Part shown: positions 31,040 through 44,189 of the stretch, piece by piece
Layout: every line of letters begins with the position of its first letter
Numbering within the stretch: position 1 is the stretch's first letter
Origin: Malania oleifera
Taxonomy: Eukaryota > Streptophyta > Magnoliopsida > Santalales > Ximeniaceae
Length of the DNA: 64,000 nt
Assembly (NCBI RefSeq): GCF_029873635.1
Contig: NC_080428.1
Coordinates: forward strand, 66,185,101-66,249,100
Direction: 5' to 3'
Program-made: the position numbers and the translations under genes
Notes under the pieces: generated by a model
Told to the model about the DNA's origin: nothing
Seen by the model: the letters and a program-made list of their open reading frames with translations, nothing else
Databases searched by the model: none

Positions 31040-31161
31040 TCCCATGCTGATTGAGCAATAACAAGAACTACAGGTGGCCAAAGCTCTTGACTTCGACCTC
31101 GACGTCGCCTTTCGCCTTCAGATGCAAAAGGCTGTGAGAAGGTTTGAAAAACCACCATACT
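31040..31161 (+). pseudogene. Short fragment resembling an RBR-type E3 ubiquitin ligase
   Basis: Plus strand reads QELQVAKALDFDLDVAFRLQ and MQKAVRRFEKPPYL. The 'D-D-V-A-F-x-L-Q-M-Q-x-A' pattern is like the N-terminal region of plant RBR/RNase H-like E3 ligases. Only about 35 codons remain, cut on the right by the copia LTR. Recognition is from memory of a short motif, so this is tentative. Confidence 0.28.
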
Positions 31162-31312
31162 TGTAAAATGGTGAGTATGATTTATTTATAATGAATTGAG
31201 GATTGTGTGTAATAATTACATATCAATTACATACTAATTTAAGAACAAATAAATGAAAAATATATTCAGAATATGTTCCTAGAATTAAGGCAGAGGATCT
31301 TCAGCATGATCC
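31162..31312 (-). repeat. Short copia-type LTR (3' LTR of the split copia remnant)
   Basis: 151 bp, on the minus strand TGTTGAGGATCATGC... to ...CCATTTTACA, with TATAAATA inside (about 31188). It is preceded on the minus strand by the polypurine tract GGGAGGG that follows the pol end. Confidence 0.7.
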
Positions 31313-31537
31313 TCAACACCCTCCCACAAGTTAAGCGTCGGATTTGAACAGACATGAAGTTTCGATCGGAAGAATTCAAAGAGAGGTCTTGACACACTTT
31401 TGGTGAAGTTGTCGACAACTTGCAAATGAGAGGGCGTATATTGTTTACAAAGTTTGCCAATGAGAACAAGTTCACAAAGAAAGTGGTAGTCTAACTCAAC
31501 ATGCTTAGACCGCTTGTGAGAAACAAGATTGGAACTT
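31313..31537 (-). pseudogene. Ty1/copia RNase H C-terminus (fossil)
   Basis: Minus strand reads HKRSKHVELDYHFLCELVL..., LHVCSNPTLNLWEG, matching the end of copia polyproteins (the K-H-I-E-V-D-Y-H-F motif). It is the downstream part of the remnant whose upstream part lies at 40238-40490; element D separates them. Confidence 0.85.
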
Positions 31538-33381
31538 TGTCACGCCTTGAACCCCGAAATGGGACCCAAGGGTGAAAATGTAACTAACATGTCCCTGTAT
31601 CTGATAAAACATCCCAAAGATACAGTACAATGGATGAGGGTCTAACCCCGTGGGGTTCCCAGACACCCTAAACACATCCAAACACAATCATATACGCGGC
31701 GAAAAAACCATACATATATATGCAGTACCATACTAGAGTCTATACAAGAGCAGACATAATGCTCTATCAAAACGTACAAACGGGTGCCCAACATATCCCA
31801 AAATGGCAACTCACCAAAATTACAGTCCTAGCACTTACCTAGCGCTAAACGCGGTACACCGGCCACAACGCTCCCTACACCAGGATGCTAATTCTGATTA
31901 CCCGAAGGACCTGTAAAAATGTACTTACAGCAGTGGTGAGACACCTCTCAGTGAGGAAGAACACATGTTAAATCAGTATGTGGCATTTGAGTGTTATCAT
32001 AATACACTAACATGCATGAATCAATAGTCAAAACAATCAAAACAGTTCCAATATTTTCACAAACCAAGGAATACAATCTGGTGTCGTCACACCCTTCAGC
32101 TTGAAGCCGGACTGTCTGGTGGTATTTCACACCCTTCGGTAAAAATTAGTGATCTGGTGGTATTTCACACCCTTCGGCTCGAAGCCGGACTGTCTAGTGG
32201 TATTTCACACCCTTTTGTAAAAATCGGTGATCTGGTGGTATTTCACATCATTCGATAAAAATTGGTGCCCCCGGTAACCTAGCTTAACATCAGCGTTGAA
32301 CCGGTGTAGATCTGGTGTTCGCACACCCTTCGGCTCGAAAGCCGGCCAATCTAGTGCTATTGCGCACTCTTCGGTAAAAGTCAGATTTTCAAACCTGGAA
32401 CAATTCGGAACCCCCTTCCTATTTCACCAAGATACAACATATGCATGCTCATATAACCAAACAAACCACACCCATTTAGTAATCTAAATCATGATTTTCC
32501 AAAAAAATACAGTTTAAACAAGTCAAGTCACGACCATCCCAATATCACAGTATAAATCACACATATACTCGGTTTTCAAAAAAACCAGGGATGCAGCCCG
32601 TCGCCCCTTTTTCTCAAAACTGTAATAATAAAAAACTCATAGTTTTCCCCGTTAGATCCCCCCAAATGAGTAGTTAAAACACACACAGGACCGTGAACCA
32701 CAGTTTCACCGAGTCTGATTTCAAAAATAACCAAAATAACACAATTTCCCCTTACCTTTTCCCCGAATACCAAATCATGAACTCCAAGGCTCCTAAACAG
32801 CGAACCGAGTTCCCAAACCTACAAATCACAGTACAGAATATGCTCACAAAACCATCATCTAGAAAACTATCGGATCAAAAATGAAAACTGAGTCTTACCT
32901 CGATTTTATGCCGAAAACCCAAAAACTCTGAAACGAGATTCCAATCCATAGAAATTGTAGAGAATCCTTCCACGATCCTCATGGTAACTTCAGATTTCCG
33001 ATTCCATCAACGATCAGCGAAGAAATCTAGAGAGAGAGAGTGTAGGGAGAGGTTTAGAGAGAGAGAGAGAGATATCTTTGAAGTTACTTAGTGAAGAAGT
33101 AATGAAACTTTCCTTTTATAGCCCTTTGACCCGGGTAATTTCGTTGACGAAATGGTGTTCTCGTCGATGAATCTTTCACAGACTTTGTCGACGAATCTGG
33201 GATCTCCGGTATTTTTGAGACCCCTCGGCTTCTCCTCGTCGACGAGTTTCTGAATTTCATCGACAAGAAAAACAAAGGCTTCATCGACAAAATATGGCTT
33301 CGTTGACGAAATCTGTCAAATTCCCAAAATTTCCCCTCTCTTATTTATTTAACACCATTTATCACGGTTCGGGTTTTTACA
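31538..33381 (-). repeat. Element D 3' LTR
   Basis: 1844 bp. Sense order: palindrome array 33310-33135, TATAAAA 33120-33114, GA tract near 33060, donor-like GGTAAGG (GT complement 32754-32755), tandem repeat 32270-32078, conserved block 31954-31935, TTTTTACAG|GTCC with AG complement at 31911-31912. Confidence 0.92.
32078..32270 (-). repeat. Tandem repeat in D 3' LTR, alternating 38-40 bp units
   Basis: Five units built on CTGGTGGTATTTCACACCCT that alternate between a tail with gaagccggactgt and a tail with taaaaatnggtgat. The same alternating array is in the 5' LTR at 38908-39098. Confidence 0.85.
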
Positions 33382-33629
33382 ATCTCCCCTCCTTAAAAAA
33401 ATTTCGTCCTCAAAATTTGTCATCTCTCATTCACAAATTCATTCATACAATCGAATATGTAGACACAACTTTAGAGAAAAACTGACGACCACTACTGCGT
33501 AGCCCCATCATACATATACACACACATACCCTCACTTATGGCGGAGGAATACCGTGGTTACATATACAACTGTCTCAGGAGTTCACAGTACACACACACT
33601 CCCGACGACCAACCACCTATCCCAACCCA

Positions 33630-36600
33630 CAGTAGGATCATGTACCAGTGCTCAAAATAACTGTGGATACTTCCAGCGTATTTCTGTTTCCAGTTCCCAA
33701 GAAGCTTCCTCAACCTCGTGGTTTCGCCACAATACCTTCACTAACGGTATCTCACTGGTACGAAGCTTCTGAATTTTACGGTCCAGAACCTGAACAGGTA
33801 TCTCCTACTACGCTAAAGTATGCCCAATTTCCAAATCATCGTAGTTGATAACATGTGAAGGATCCAACACGTACCTCCTTGACATGGATACATGAAACAC
33901 ATCGTGGACCCTCGAAAGTGCTGGACGTAATGCAACTTTGCAGGCTACCGGACCCACTCACTCAAGAATCTCAAATGGTCCGATATACCTTGGGCTCAAC
34001 TTGCCCTTCCTGTCGAATCTCATCACCCCTTTCATTGGAGCAATACGTAGAAATACCTTACCTCCCACTTCAAACTCCAACTCACGGCAGCGAACATCTG
34101 CATAACTCTTCTGCCGACTCTAAGCTGATTTAATCCTCTCTTGGATCAAACTCACCTTCTCAGATGCCTGCTGCACAAGTTCAGGTCCTAATACCTGACG
34201 TTCACCAACCTCATCCCAACATAAAGGCGACTGACACCTCTGACCATACAAAGCCTCGAATGGTGTCATCCCTATACTAGACTGGAAGCTGTTATTATAA
34301 GCGAACTCTACAAGTGACATAAACCGTATCCAGCAACCACCAAAGTCTAACACACATGCTCACAACATATCTTCCAATATCCGTATCATCCTCTCCGACT
34401 GTCCATTAGTCTGGGGGTGGAACGTTGTACTGAAAGTAAGCTTCATCCTTAGTGCCTCCTGTAAACTCGTCCAGAATCGAGAAGTAAACCTCGGATCTCG
34501 ATCTGACACAATGGACACCGGTACCCCGTGCATTTTCACAATCTCATGCACATACAACTCTACTAGCATACTCAAAGGATAACCAACTTTCATCGGTATG
34601 AAATGAGCAGATTTCGTCAATCTATCCACGATCACCCAAATAGCATTCAACCCGTGAAGTATTGGCGGCAATCCGGTCATAAAATCCATGGAAATATGCT
34701 CCCATTTCCACACCGAAATAGGCAAAGGCTGCAATGGCCCTACTGACCTCTGATGTTCAGCTTTCACCTGCTGACACGTCAGACACTGCTCCACGAACTT
34801 AGCAATCTACCTCTTCATATCAGACCACCAGAAGGTCTCATGCAAGTCCCGATACATCTTTGTACTACCAGGATGTACCGTATACAAAGAACGATGCGCC
34901 TCCTCTAGAATCGTCCTTCTGATCTCATCATTGTTCGAAACGCATAGCCTGGTCCCAAATCTCAGCACACCTCCCTCGGAGATATTAAACTCTGTAGTCA
35001 GTCCCTGCTATACCTTTTTCCTAACCTCTGATAACTCTGCATCACTAGCCTACGCGGCTTTTATATGCTCAAATAAGGTCGATTGAACCACCAAACCAGC
35101 AAGAAAAGCCTGATGATCACCAACCACCAACTCTATACCTGAGCTCTCCAAATCCCGTTTGATGTGACATTGAGTTACAATCGCAGATACAGGCATAGGC
35201 CCTGACTTCCGACTCAACGCATCAACTATCACATTCGCCTTCCCTAGGTGATAACTGATTGTGCAATCGTAGTCCTTAATCAACTCTAACCACCGCCTCT
35301 GCCTCATGTTCAACTCCTTCTGTGTGAAGAAATACATAAGGCTCTTATGATCAGTGAAGATCTCATACGGCACACCATACATATAGTGTCGCCAGATCTT
35401 CAGTGCATATACAACAGCAGCTAACTCCAAATTATGCGTAGGGTAATTCTTCTCATACTCTTTCAATTGCCGAGAAGCATACGCCACTAGCTTACCCTGC
35501 TGCATAAGCACACATCCCAAACCCTTCAGAGACGCGTTGCTATAAATCACAAACCCACCATCCCCCGAAGGAATGGTCAATACTAGAGCAGTAACCAGCC
35601 GGTGCTTCAACTCCTGAAAACACTGCTCACAATCACTGGTCCACTCAAATTGGACTCCTTTCTTGGTCAATCGTGTTAGAGGTCCAGACAGTTTAGAGAA
35701 ACCCTCTACAAACCGACGATAGTAACCTGCCAGTCCTAGAAAACTTCGAACCTCCTGCACATTCTTCGGCCTCACCTAATCGACCATAGCTTCAATCTTG
35801 CTAGGATCAACTGAGATACCATCCCCAGTAACCACATGGCCTAAGAACGCAATCTGACTCAACCAGAATTCACACTTCTTCAGTTTAGCATACAACTTCT
35901 TCTTCCGCAAAATTTGTAACACTAACCTCAAATGTTCCACGTGCTCTTCTATACTCCTTGAGTATACCAGAATGTTGTCAATGAATACCACCACGAATCG
36001 ATCCGAATACTCATGGAAAACTCTGTTCATCAGATTCATGAACACCGCCGGAGCATTCGTCAACCCAAAAGGCATGACCAAAAACTCGTAGTGGCCATAT
36101 CTGGCTCGGAAAGCAGTCTATGCTACATCCTCTGCTCTAACCTTCACCTGATGATATCCTAACTGCAAGTCGATCTTCGAAAAGACCCGCGTCCCCTGCA
36201 ACTGGTCAAAAAAATCATCTATACGAGGTAAAGGATAGCGATTCTTCACAGTCACCTTGTTAATCTCACGGTAATCAATGCACATCCGTATCGACCCATC
36301 CGTCTTCTTCATAAACAATATTGGAGCTCCCCAGGGCGAAACACTAGGTCGAATGAATCCCCTGTCCAGTAATTCCTACAACTGCTTCTTCCACTCCCGA
36401 AGTTCTGCTGGAGCCATCCGGTATGGAGCTTTAGAGATCGGCGCCTTATCAGGCAGCAACTCTATCGCAAACTCCACCTTACGATCCGCAGGTAAACCGA
36501 GTAAATCATCTGGAAACACATCCGGGAACTCGCTGACTACCCAAATGTCCTCGAGTCTCAACTCATCCCGCGGCAGTTCCTTCATACAAGCTAGGTATCC

Positions 36601-38098
36601 CTTACATCTTTCCAAGAGTAGCCTCCTTGCCTGTAATGCCGACAGAATCTATGGTGCTGGACGCACACACGATTCCACGAATTCGTACTCTTGCTCCCCA
36701 GGAGGTCTGAAAACTACTACCTTCCTACGACAGTCGATCGCAGCATAACTAGAGAATGACCAATCCATCCCTAGAATGATATCGACGACATGTCGTATAC
36801 CATAAAATTCGCCAGTAGCAGCTTCTCCTAAATTTCCACTGGGCAGTCTACCAACATCTTCCTACAGAAAGATACACTCTCAGATAGCGTAGTAACAGAT
36901 AACACCTCGTTCATTTCTTGGGTCTCAACCCCACACCGTCCCACGAAATTCACAGATACAAAGGAATGGGTTGCACTCGAATCAAACAACACAGAAGCTT
37001 TATTTGAAAGCAATAATAAGGTACCTGTCACCACGTTACCTGCATGCTTAGTGTCTGCTGGAGTAAGAGAGTATACTCTAGCCGGAACTATATTCGTCTG
37101 AGCGGTTCCCCGAGGTATCTGATTGCCCCCTCGATTTCCACTAAATGTAGGCACATCTCGCTTCGGTGCATGACAATCCCGAAATATGTGACCTGGCTGG
37201 CCACAGTTATAGCAATTACCTCCAAATGACTGGCACTCACCCTCGTGCCATTTGTGGCATCTGGCATAACGCCCATGAGTCTGGCTCCCCTAAGAATCTT
37301 GGTGCTCAGTATTCTAGCGGTAACCCGAGCCCTTGCTCCTCTTCTTCCATGATCCCTGACGAGATCTTGTTTGAGAACCAGAAGGTATTTTCCTCTTCCT
37401 TGATTCCTGATCCGCCTCGTCCTCTCAGATACTGGTCTCAATCACCGTGGCTTTATCCACCAACACCGAGAACTCACGGATCTGAAGCATACACACCAGT
37501 CTGCGGATATCCTTCTTCAGGCCCTTCTCGAACCTCCGAGTCTTCTCGTACTTGCTCGAGATCATACATGGTGCAAAACAAGACAACTCTATATATTGAG
37601 CCGCATACCTCTGCACCGTCAAACTCCCATGTGTCAGAGTAGAAAACTCATCTGCCTTCGTATCACGTACTAAAGCCGAGAAGTATCTGTCAAAGAACAC
37701 CTCCTTGAATCGGCTCCACGTCATCTCCTCAGGACCGGCTCTCTGCTTCTCCAATAGACTCACCGCAATCCACCATCGACCCGCCTCCCCAGATAGCTGG
37801 AAGGTGGCATAAAGGACTCGCTGCCTATCCGTGCAATGTAGGACCTCCAAGATCCTCTCAGTCTTCTCCACCAAATCCTCTGTTATCGTCGGGTTAGGTC
37901 CTCCAGAGAACGTCAGAGGATGCATGCGTGTGAACCTCTCAATGGTGCACCCCACAGCAACAGGAGAGCACTCGCGTCTCCTAACACTCCACCCAATCTC
38001 CCGTAACACCTGCCTTGTCAAACCTCGAGGCACAAAAGGAGACTCATCATTCACAGTCTCCTCGGAGCCACTTCCTAGGTTATTATCCTTGGGCTCCA
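33630..38098 (-). pseudogene. Element D gag-pol (fossil)
   Basis: From high to low: gag from MEPKDNNLGSGSEE (38098) with GCTIERFTRMHPLTFSG and the EAGRWW segment; knuckle region near 37200; protease with VLFDSSATHSF (about 36980); reverse transcriptase (36615-35776) with the [12 protein letters not shown] catalytic region; RNase H (35775-35050); integrase with [12 protein letters not shown] finger and a VIVDRLTKSAHFIP core (34794-34120); remains of the chromodomain-like tail to about 33630. Broken at several places. Confidence 0.88.
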
Positions 38099-38352
38099 TT
38101 CTGCAACACAATAGGAATCTATCATTATCCCTATAACACATACAATTAACACAATGATCTACACTAATCGTGTTAACTACTTCCTACCAGGTCTAGGTTT
38201 GTCCTATCACACTGACACGAAAGTCATCAATGATCTGCCCGGTCTAGCAACCGAACAACCCTCAACCAACTCTACCCACATCCACATCCTATACTCTGGT
38301 ATGTACTCATAACTAAGCCTAACCAAGTCTACAAGATCTAGTAACTTGGTTA

Positions 38353-38364
38353 GCTCTGATACCA
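38353..38364 (-). promoter_or_regulatory. Element D primer binding site, initiator tRNA-Met
   Basis: TGGTATCAGAGC on the minus strand, three bases from the 5' LTR. Confidence 0.9.
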
Positions 38365-38367
38365 AGT

Positions 38368-40237
38368 TATCATACCCCGAACCCCGAAATGGGACCCAAG
38401 GGTGAAAATGTAACTAACCTGTACCTGTATCTGATAAAACATCCTAAAAATACAGTACAATGGATGAGGGTCCGACCCTGTGGGGTTCCCAGACACCCTA
38501 AACACATCCAAACACAATCATATACGCTGCGAAAAAACCATACATATATATGCAGTACCATACCAGAGTCTATATAAGAGCAGACACAATGCTCTATCAA
38601 AACGTACAAACGGGTGCCCAACACATCCCAAAATGGCAACCTACCAAAATTACAGTCCTAGCACTTACCTAGCGCTAAACGCGATACACCGACCACTACG
38701 CTCCCTACACTAGGACGCTAGTTCCGGTTACCTAAAGGATTTGTAAAAATGTACGTACAGTAGGGGTGAAACACCTCTCAGTAAGGAAGAACACATGTTA
38801 AATCGGTGTGTGAAATTTGAGTGTTATCATGATACACTAACATGCATGAATCAATAGTCAAAACAATCAAAACAGTTCTAGTATTTTCACAAACCAAGCA
38901 ATACAATCTGGTGTTGTCACACCTTTCGGCTTGAAGCCGGACTGTCTGGTGGTATTTCACACCCTTCGATAAAAACTGGTGATCTGGTGGTATTTCACAC
39001 CCTTTGGCTTGAAGCCGAACTGTCTGGTGGTATTTCACACCCTTCGGTAAAAACCGGTGATCTGGTGGTATTTCACACCCTTCGGTAAAAATCGATGTCG
39101 TTGGTAACCTGGCATAGCATCAACGTTGAACTGGTGCAGATTTGGTGTTCTCACACCCTTTTGCTCGAAAGCTGGCCAATCTAGTGGTACTGCGCACTCT
39201 TCGGCAAAAGTCGAATTTTCAAACCTGGAATAATTCGGAACCCCGTTCCTATTTCACCAAGATACAACAAATGCATGCTCATATAACCAACAAACCACAC
39301 CCATTTGGTAATTTAAATCATGGTTTTCCAAACAAATACAGTTTAAACAAGTCAAGGCACTACCATCCTAATATCATAGTATAAATCACACATATACTCG
39401 GTTTTCAACAAAACCAAGGATGCAGCCCGTCGCCCCCTTTTCCCAAAATTGTAATAATGAAAAACCTATAGTTTTCCCTATTAGATCCCCCCAAATGAGT
39501 AGCCAAAACACATATAAGATCGTGAACCACAGTTTCACCGAGTCCGATTTAAAAAATAACCAATATAACACAGTTTCCCCTTACCTTTTCCCTGAATACC
39601 AAATCCCAAACTCCAAGGCCCCTAAACAGCGAACCGAGTTTCAAAACCTACAAATCACTGTACATAATATGCTCACAAAACCATCATTTACAAAACTACC
39701 GGATCAAAAATGAAAATCAAGCCTTACCTCGATTTTATGCCGAAAACCCAAAAACTCCGAAACGAGATTCCGATCCGTAGAAATTGTAGAGAATCCTTCC
39801 ATGATCTTCATGGTAACTTCAAATTTCTGATTCCATCAACGATCGGCGAAGAAATCTAGAGAGAGAGTGTGTAGGGAGAGGTTTAGAGAGAGAGAGAGAG
39901 AGAGAGAGAGATCTTTGAAGTTACTTAGTGAAGAAGTAATGAAACTTTCCTTTTATAGCCCTTTGACCTGGGCAATTTCGTCGACGAAATGGTGTTCTCG
40001 TCGACGAATCTTTCACAGACTTCATCGACGAATCGGTGGCCTCGTCGACGAATTTGGGATCTCCGATTTTTCTGAGACCCCTTGGCTTCTCCTTGTTGAT
40101 GAGTCTCTGAATTTTGTCGATGAGAAGAACAAAGGCTTCGTCGACGAAATATGGCTTCGTCGACGAAATCTGCCAAATTTCCAATTTTGCCCCTCTCTTA
40201 TTTATTTAACCAATTTATCACGGTTCGGGTTCTTACA
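38368..40237 (-). repeat. Element D 5' LTR
   Basis: 1870 bp. Palindrome array 40170-39975, TATAAAA 39957-39951, a 26 bp GA tract ending at 39911, donor-like GGTAAGG (GT complement 39583-39584), alternating tandem repeat 39098-38908, conserved block 38784-38765. Confidence 0.92.
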
Positions 40238-40490
40238 AACTCAAGAAGATCACACTCTTGTTGTCGCAAAGTAGAAGAGGTTGCTGTGGAAGAGGGAATT
40301 TGAGAGATCACAAAAGAGATGTGTGAGCCAAAGAATTTCGGTAATAGTGAAAGGCAAGGCACGATACTCAGATTTACAACTGGAGCGAGAAATAGTAGGT
40401 TGTTTCTTTGCACTCCAAGACACCAAATTGTTGTCAAGATAAATACAATAACCAGAGGTAGTGTGACGCCTTGATTCTTCATACATTTAA
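40238..40490 (-). pseudogene. Ty1/copia RNase H, upstream part (fossil)
   Basis: Minus strand reads SRRHTTSGYCIYLDNNLVSW, SAKKQPTISRSSCKSEYRAL, the hallmark of copia RNase H. It stops at an (AT)n tract (40491-40511); no reverse transcriptase is seen beyond it. Confidence 0.9.
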
Positions 40491-40578
40491 ATATATATAT
40501 ATATATATATAATAATCAACAAATCAATCCTTTGCCATGTCACAAACTCTGATACCATATCAACATAACTTGACCCGA
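40491..40578. other. Left flank of E, possibly start of LTR L
   Basis: An (AT)n tract, then TGATATGGTATCAGAG on the minus strand (about 40546-40558), which looks like a primer binding site, then AACATAACTTGA. The CTTGA here recurs right after E at 62833, so this short piece and 62833 onward were probably joined before E came in. Confidence 0.4.
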
Positions 40579-41848
40579 TGTCACACCTCAAACTTGGCAA
40601 TGAGACCTAGGGTGTGATGTAGTAACCTAACCTGTCCCTGTATCATACAAAACACCAATGATATAATAATGAATGAGGGTCCGACCCTGTGGGGTTCCTG
40701 TACATCTACACACATTCACATACACGACATATACGCAGCAGAAAATGTTCTTTCTATACATACATTGTAACGTCCTCAAAATTCTCACCATTTTTTTTTT
40801 ATATACAACCATATCTACGTGGTAGATATACAAGTCATACAACCACATATACTAAACAATATCAAAATTTAGTACATTCAGACCATAGCCATATACAATA
40901 ACTCCCTCCAATATCATCTACCCCAAGAAAATACAAAACCCTGTCACAAACTTACCCTACAACCAGGGTAACCAAGTTAACTCTCTAACCGCGAGCCTGA
41001 TCTGCTCGCCTAGCTGGCTCACATGAAAAGTGGTAAAGTAATGGGGTGAGACGACGCTCGGTAAGTGGAAATATGCTAATATTAGTGTGTGGTGACCGAG
41101 TCATAAAACTATAATAATAGTATTTAAAACTACATGATCTGGCAAAACTATAAAACACATGTATAGTAGCTTAAAACACTTGTATCATCTGAATTTTCTA
41201 TCATTTATACTGTTATATCGTACTATATACGACAAAAGTTGTAAAATTGTATACACATACATATACATAACTGTGCTTTTTCCCTGAGACTCTATATGTC
41301 ATGATTTGACCCCTCATGGTAGGGTTGTGCGGCCCGTAGGCGAGACTTAACCTGGTCGGCCCTCCAGGTAAGTCATCATACTTTACACTAGCTCAGCCCG
41401 GCTAAACTGCATCAACTCCTAAGCTCGGGACTAGTGCTACCTCGTCAAATTTACCCCCTCAACCCAGTGAATTGGGGAGCTGCATCCTCTTCGAGCACAG
41501 TTTAACGGTAACCACACACTATCTGAGATATGTGGTTGCACTCTATTCTGTATATAGTAACAGTACTGTACTCTGAAACTGTATTTGTCTATAATCTTCC
41601 ACAGGGATCTGATACTATATACATATATACTATATTCTTTTTACTGTTTTCATTAGGTTTCCAAAATAACCATAACACAGTTAATCTGAACTGTAAATAC
41701 TGTAATATCTGTAGCATCTTGATGCTATAACTGTATAATCTGTCTATACTTTCTATCTGTGTAATCCATTTGTATACTTTGAGTGTTATAGCATTTGGGA
41801 AAACATAACATTCTATAAATACCATGTATACTGTTCTGAATGAATATT

Positions 41849-41893
<45 letters not shown>

Positions 41894-44130
41894 TTATCTA
41901 TGAAGCTATCTGAATGAAAATTGTATATGTACTTATATTTGTCTGTATAATATCATATACTGGAAAAACTGTATAAGATTTTACATAAAATAATATCTAC
42001 TCGGGCCATACATACTTTAGAATCTCGTATCTTATAAAAACTATATAATAACCGGTATACATGCATATATGTAAAATTCCTGTTGATATAAATAAATCTC
42101 CTAGCATAGCATATTTCCCTTACCTTGTTTTTGAAAAGCCCTCACTGAACTCTGGCCCTACACCCGCAGGGTTCTCCACTCAACACCCTGAAAATGACAT
42201 CCCTCAGAATAAAACATCAGTATTTTCCTACATACAACATTTCCTATAACTGCAAGGAAAGCTAATTCTAAATAAAACACCTTACCCTGAATTTGGGATG
42301 AATTTCAAACCAACTTCTCTCTACGATCAACTCCGGCAGACTTGTAAAGAACTTCGCTAGGAACGTCGTGGTGGCATAAGATCTTCAATCCGACGAGAAA
42401 TGGGGCCAAAATCGAAGAGAGAAGGGGAGGAAAACGTAGAGAGAGAGTGTGGAGAGATTTCTGCGTTGAATTTTCATCAAAAATTCGGGTTTCAACTAAT
42501 TATAGGGTTGGATTCGTCGACGAGGTGACATGTCTCGTCGACGAGTCCTGTAGAAATTTCGTTGACAAACTTGCATCCTCGTCGACGAGTTTTAGTTTTC
42601 CTTAAACCCTCTCTCGGTATCTTCTCGTCGACGAAACGGGACTTCGTCGACGAGGTCTCCTTATGCGCTTATCGAAGAACTCCGTGTGTTCATCGACGAG
42701 ACCCTGTGTAAATCTTCTAGGTTATTACGTCCAAAGTGCAACATCGTCGATTAAATGCTTCGCGTTCGTCGATGAAGCTTGTAGCCTCCTTCTATTTTTG
42801 TTTCCATTTCCTTCCTTCTTTATTATTTAAATACCATTATTCTTCGGGTCATTACATACATGGTACCATACCAGAGTCTATACAAAAAGTGTCTAAGCTC
42901 CATAATACAAAACATAAACCTAGGTGCCAGCCAAAACCCAAAACAACAACCCGATATAGTCCTAGTACTTACACAAGTACTTCACGCAGTACACTGACCA
43001 CTACGCTCCCAGCACAAGGTTGCTAGTTCTGGTTACTCGAAGGACCTAAAAACATGTATGTACAATAGGGGTGAGACACCTCTCAGTAAGGCAGATCCAG
43101 GTTATATTGGTGTGTGGCATATGAGTGTTATCATGACATAAAACATACATAGTTCAATACAATTCCAGTATTTTCACAAAATAGTTCCAGTATAGTGCTC
43201 ATCACACACACACATGATCAAGTAACCCGATGTCGTCACACTCCTTGGCCCAAAGCCGACCCACATTACACAGCGTCCCCGGCACATGGCATAGCCCTAG
43301 GCTCCCATAGCATCATACCGGTACATCTAGTGGATCCAAACCCTTCGGTGATCAGCCGGAAAGGCGGTATTGCATGCCCTCGGATATAGAGCCGGACACT
43401 CTTGCCATTGGCAGGTGGTATTTCACACCCTCGAATACAGAGCCTAACACTCTTTCACAACCTGGAACAATTCGGAACCCCATTCCTGTATCTCATTTCA
43501 GAAAATCACAACTTATGCATGTTCATATAACAAGTCATTCCACATTTATTTGGTAATCTCAACAATCATGATTTTCAAAATACAATTTAAAACAAGTCAA
43601 GACACGACCATCTCCATAACACAGCATCACAATATATCCACGATTTTCCAACGAAACCAGAGATGCAACCCAATGCCCCCTTTTTCCCAAAACTGTAACA
43701 TGAAAATCCCATAATTTTATTCGTTATATTTCCCCAAATAAGTAGTCAAAACACACGCAGGACCGTGAACCATAGTTCTACCGAATCTGATTTCGAAAAT
43801 AACCGATATAAACAGAATCCCCTTACCTTTCCCCAAAAATCCAAACCCGAACTCTACGGCTCCTAAACATCGAACTGAGTTCCCAAAACCTATAAATCAC
43901 AGCACAAAACATACTTACAATTTCATTCTCTACAGAACTACCAAAACGGAAATGAAAACCAAGTCTTACCTCGATTTTGGGTCAAATCCCGAAAACGCTC
44001 GAAACAAAGATCCGTTCCACAAATCTCGAAGAGAATCCTTCCCTGATCCTCGTAGTAATGTCGGATCGTCTATTCTAACAACGTACAATGAAGAAATCTA
44101 GAGAGAAAGAGAAAGAGAGTTTCGAGTTCT

Positions 44131-44189
<59 letters not shown>

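Larger units (their letters stand above)
31538..40237 (-). mobile_element. Element D: Ty3-type chromovirus-like LTR retrotransposon
   Basis: Inserted in a copia RNase H. Target sites AACTT (31533-31537) and AACTC (40238-40242) match at four of five bases. LTRs are 31538-33381 (3') and 38368-40237 (5'). Primer binding site at 38353-38364 and polypurine tract at 33382-33395 (reversed). Internal region 4986 bp. No other element is nested inside. Broken at several places; about 12 differences in the first 145 bp of the LTR pair, many of them transitions. Confidence 0.93.

Noticed and set aside
36278-36748. Plus-strand open frame of 156 codons, and similar ones at 7590 (minus), 37166 and 57815
   Set aside because: Antisense shadows of gag and pol; codon pattern follows the coding strand opposite.
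41856-41887. (TA)n tracts at 41856, 44789, 53488 and 53755 as possible replication or matrix-attachment signals
   Set aside because: Simple microsatellites; nothing in the context supports a special role.
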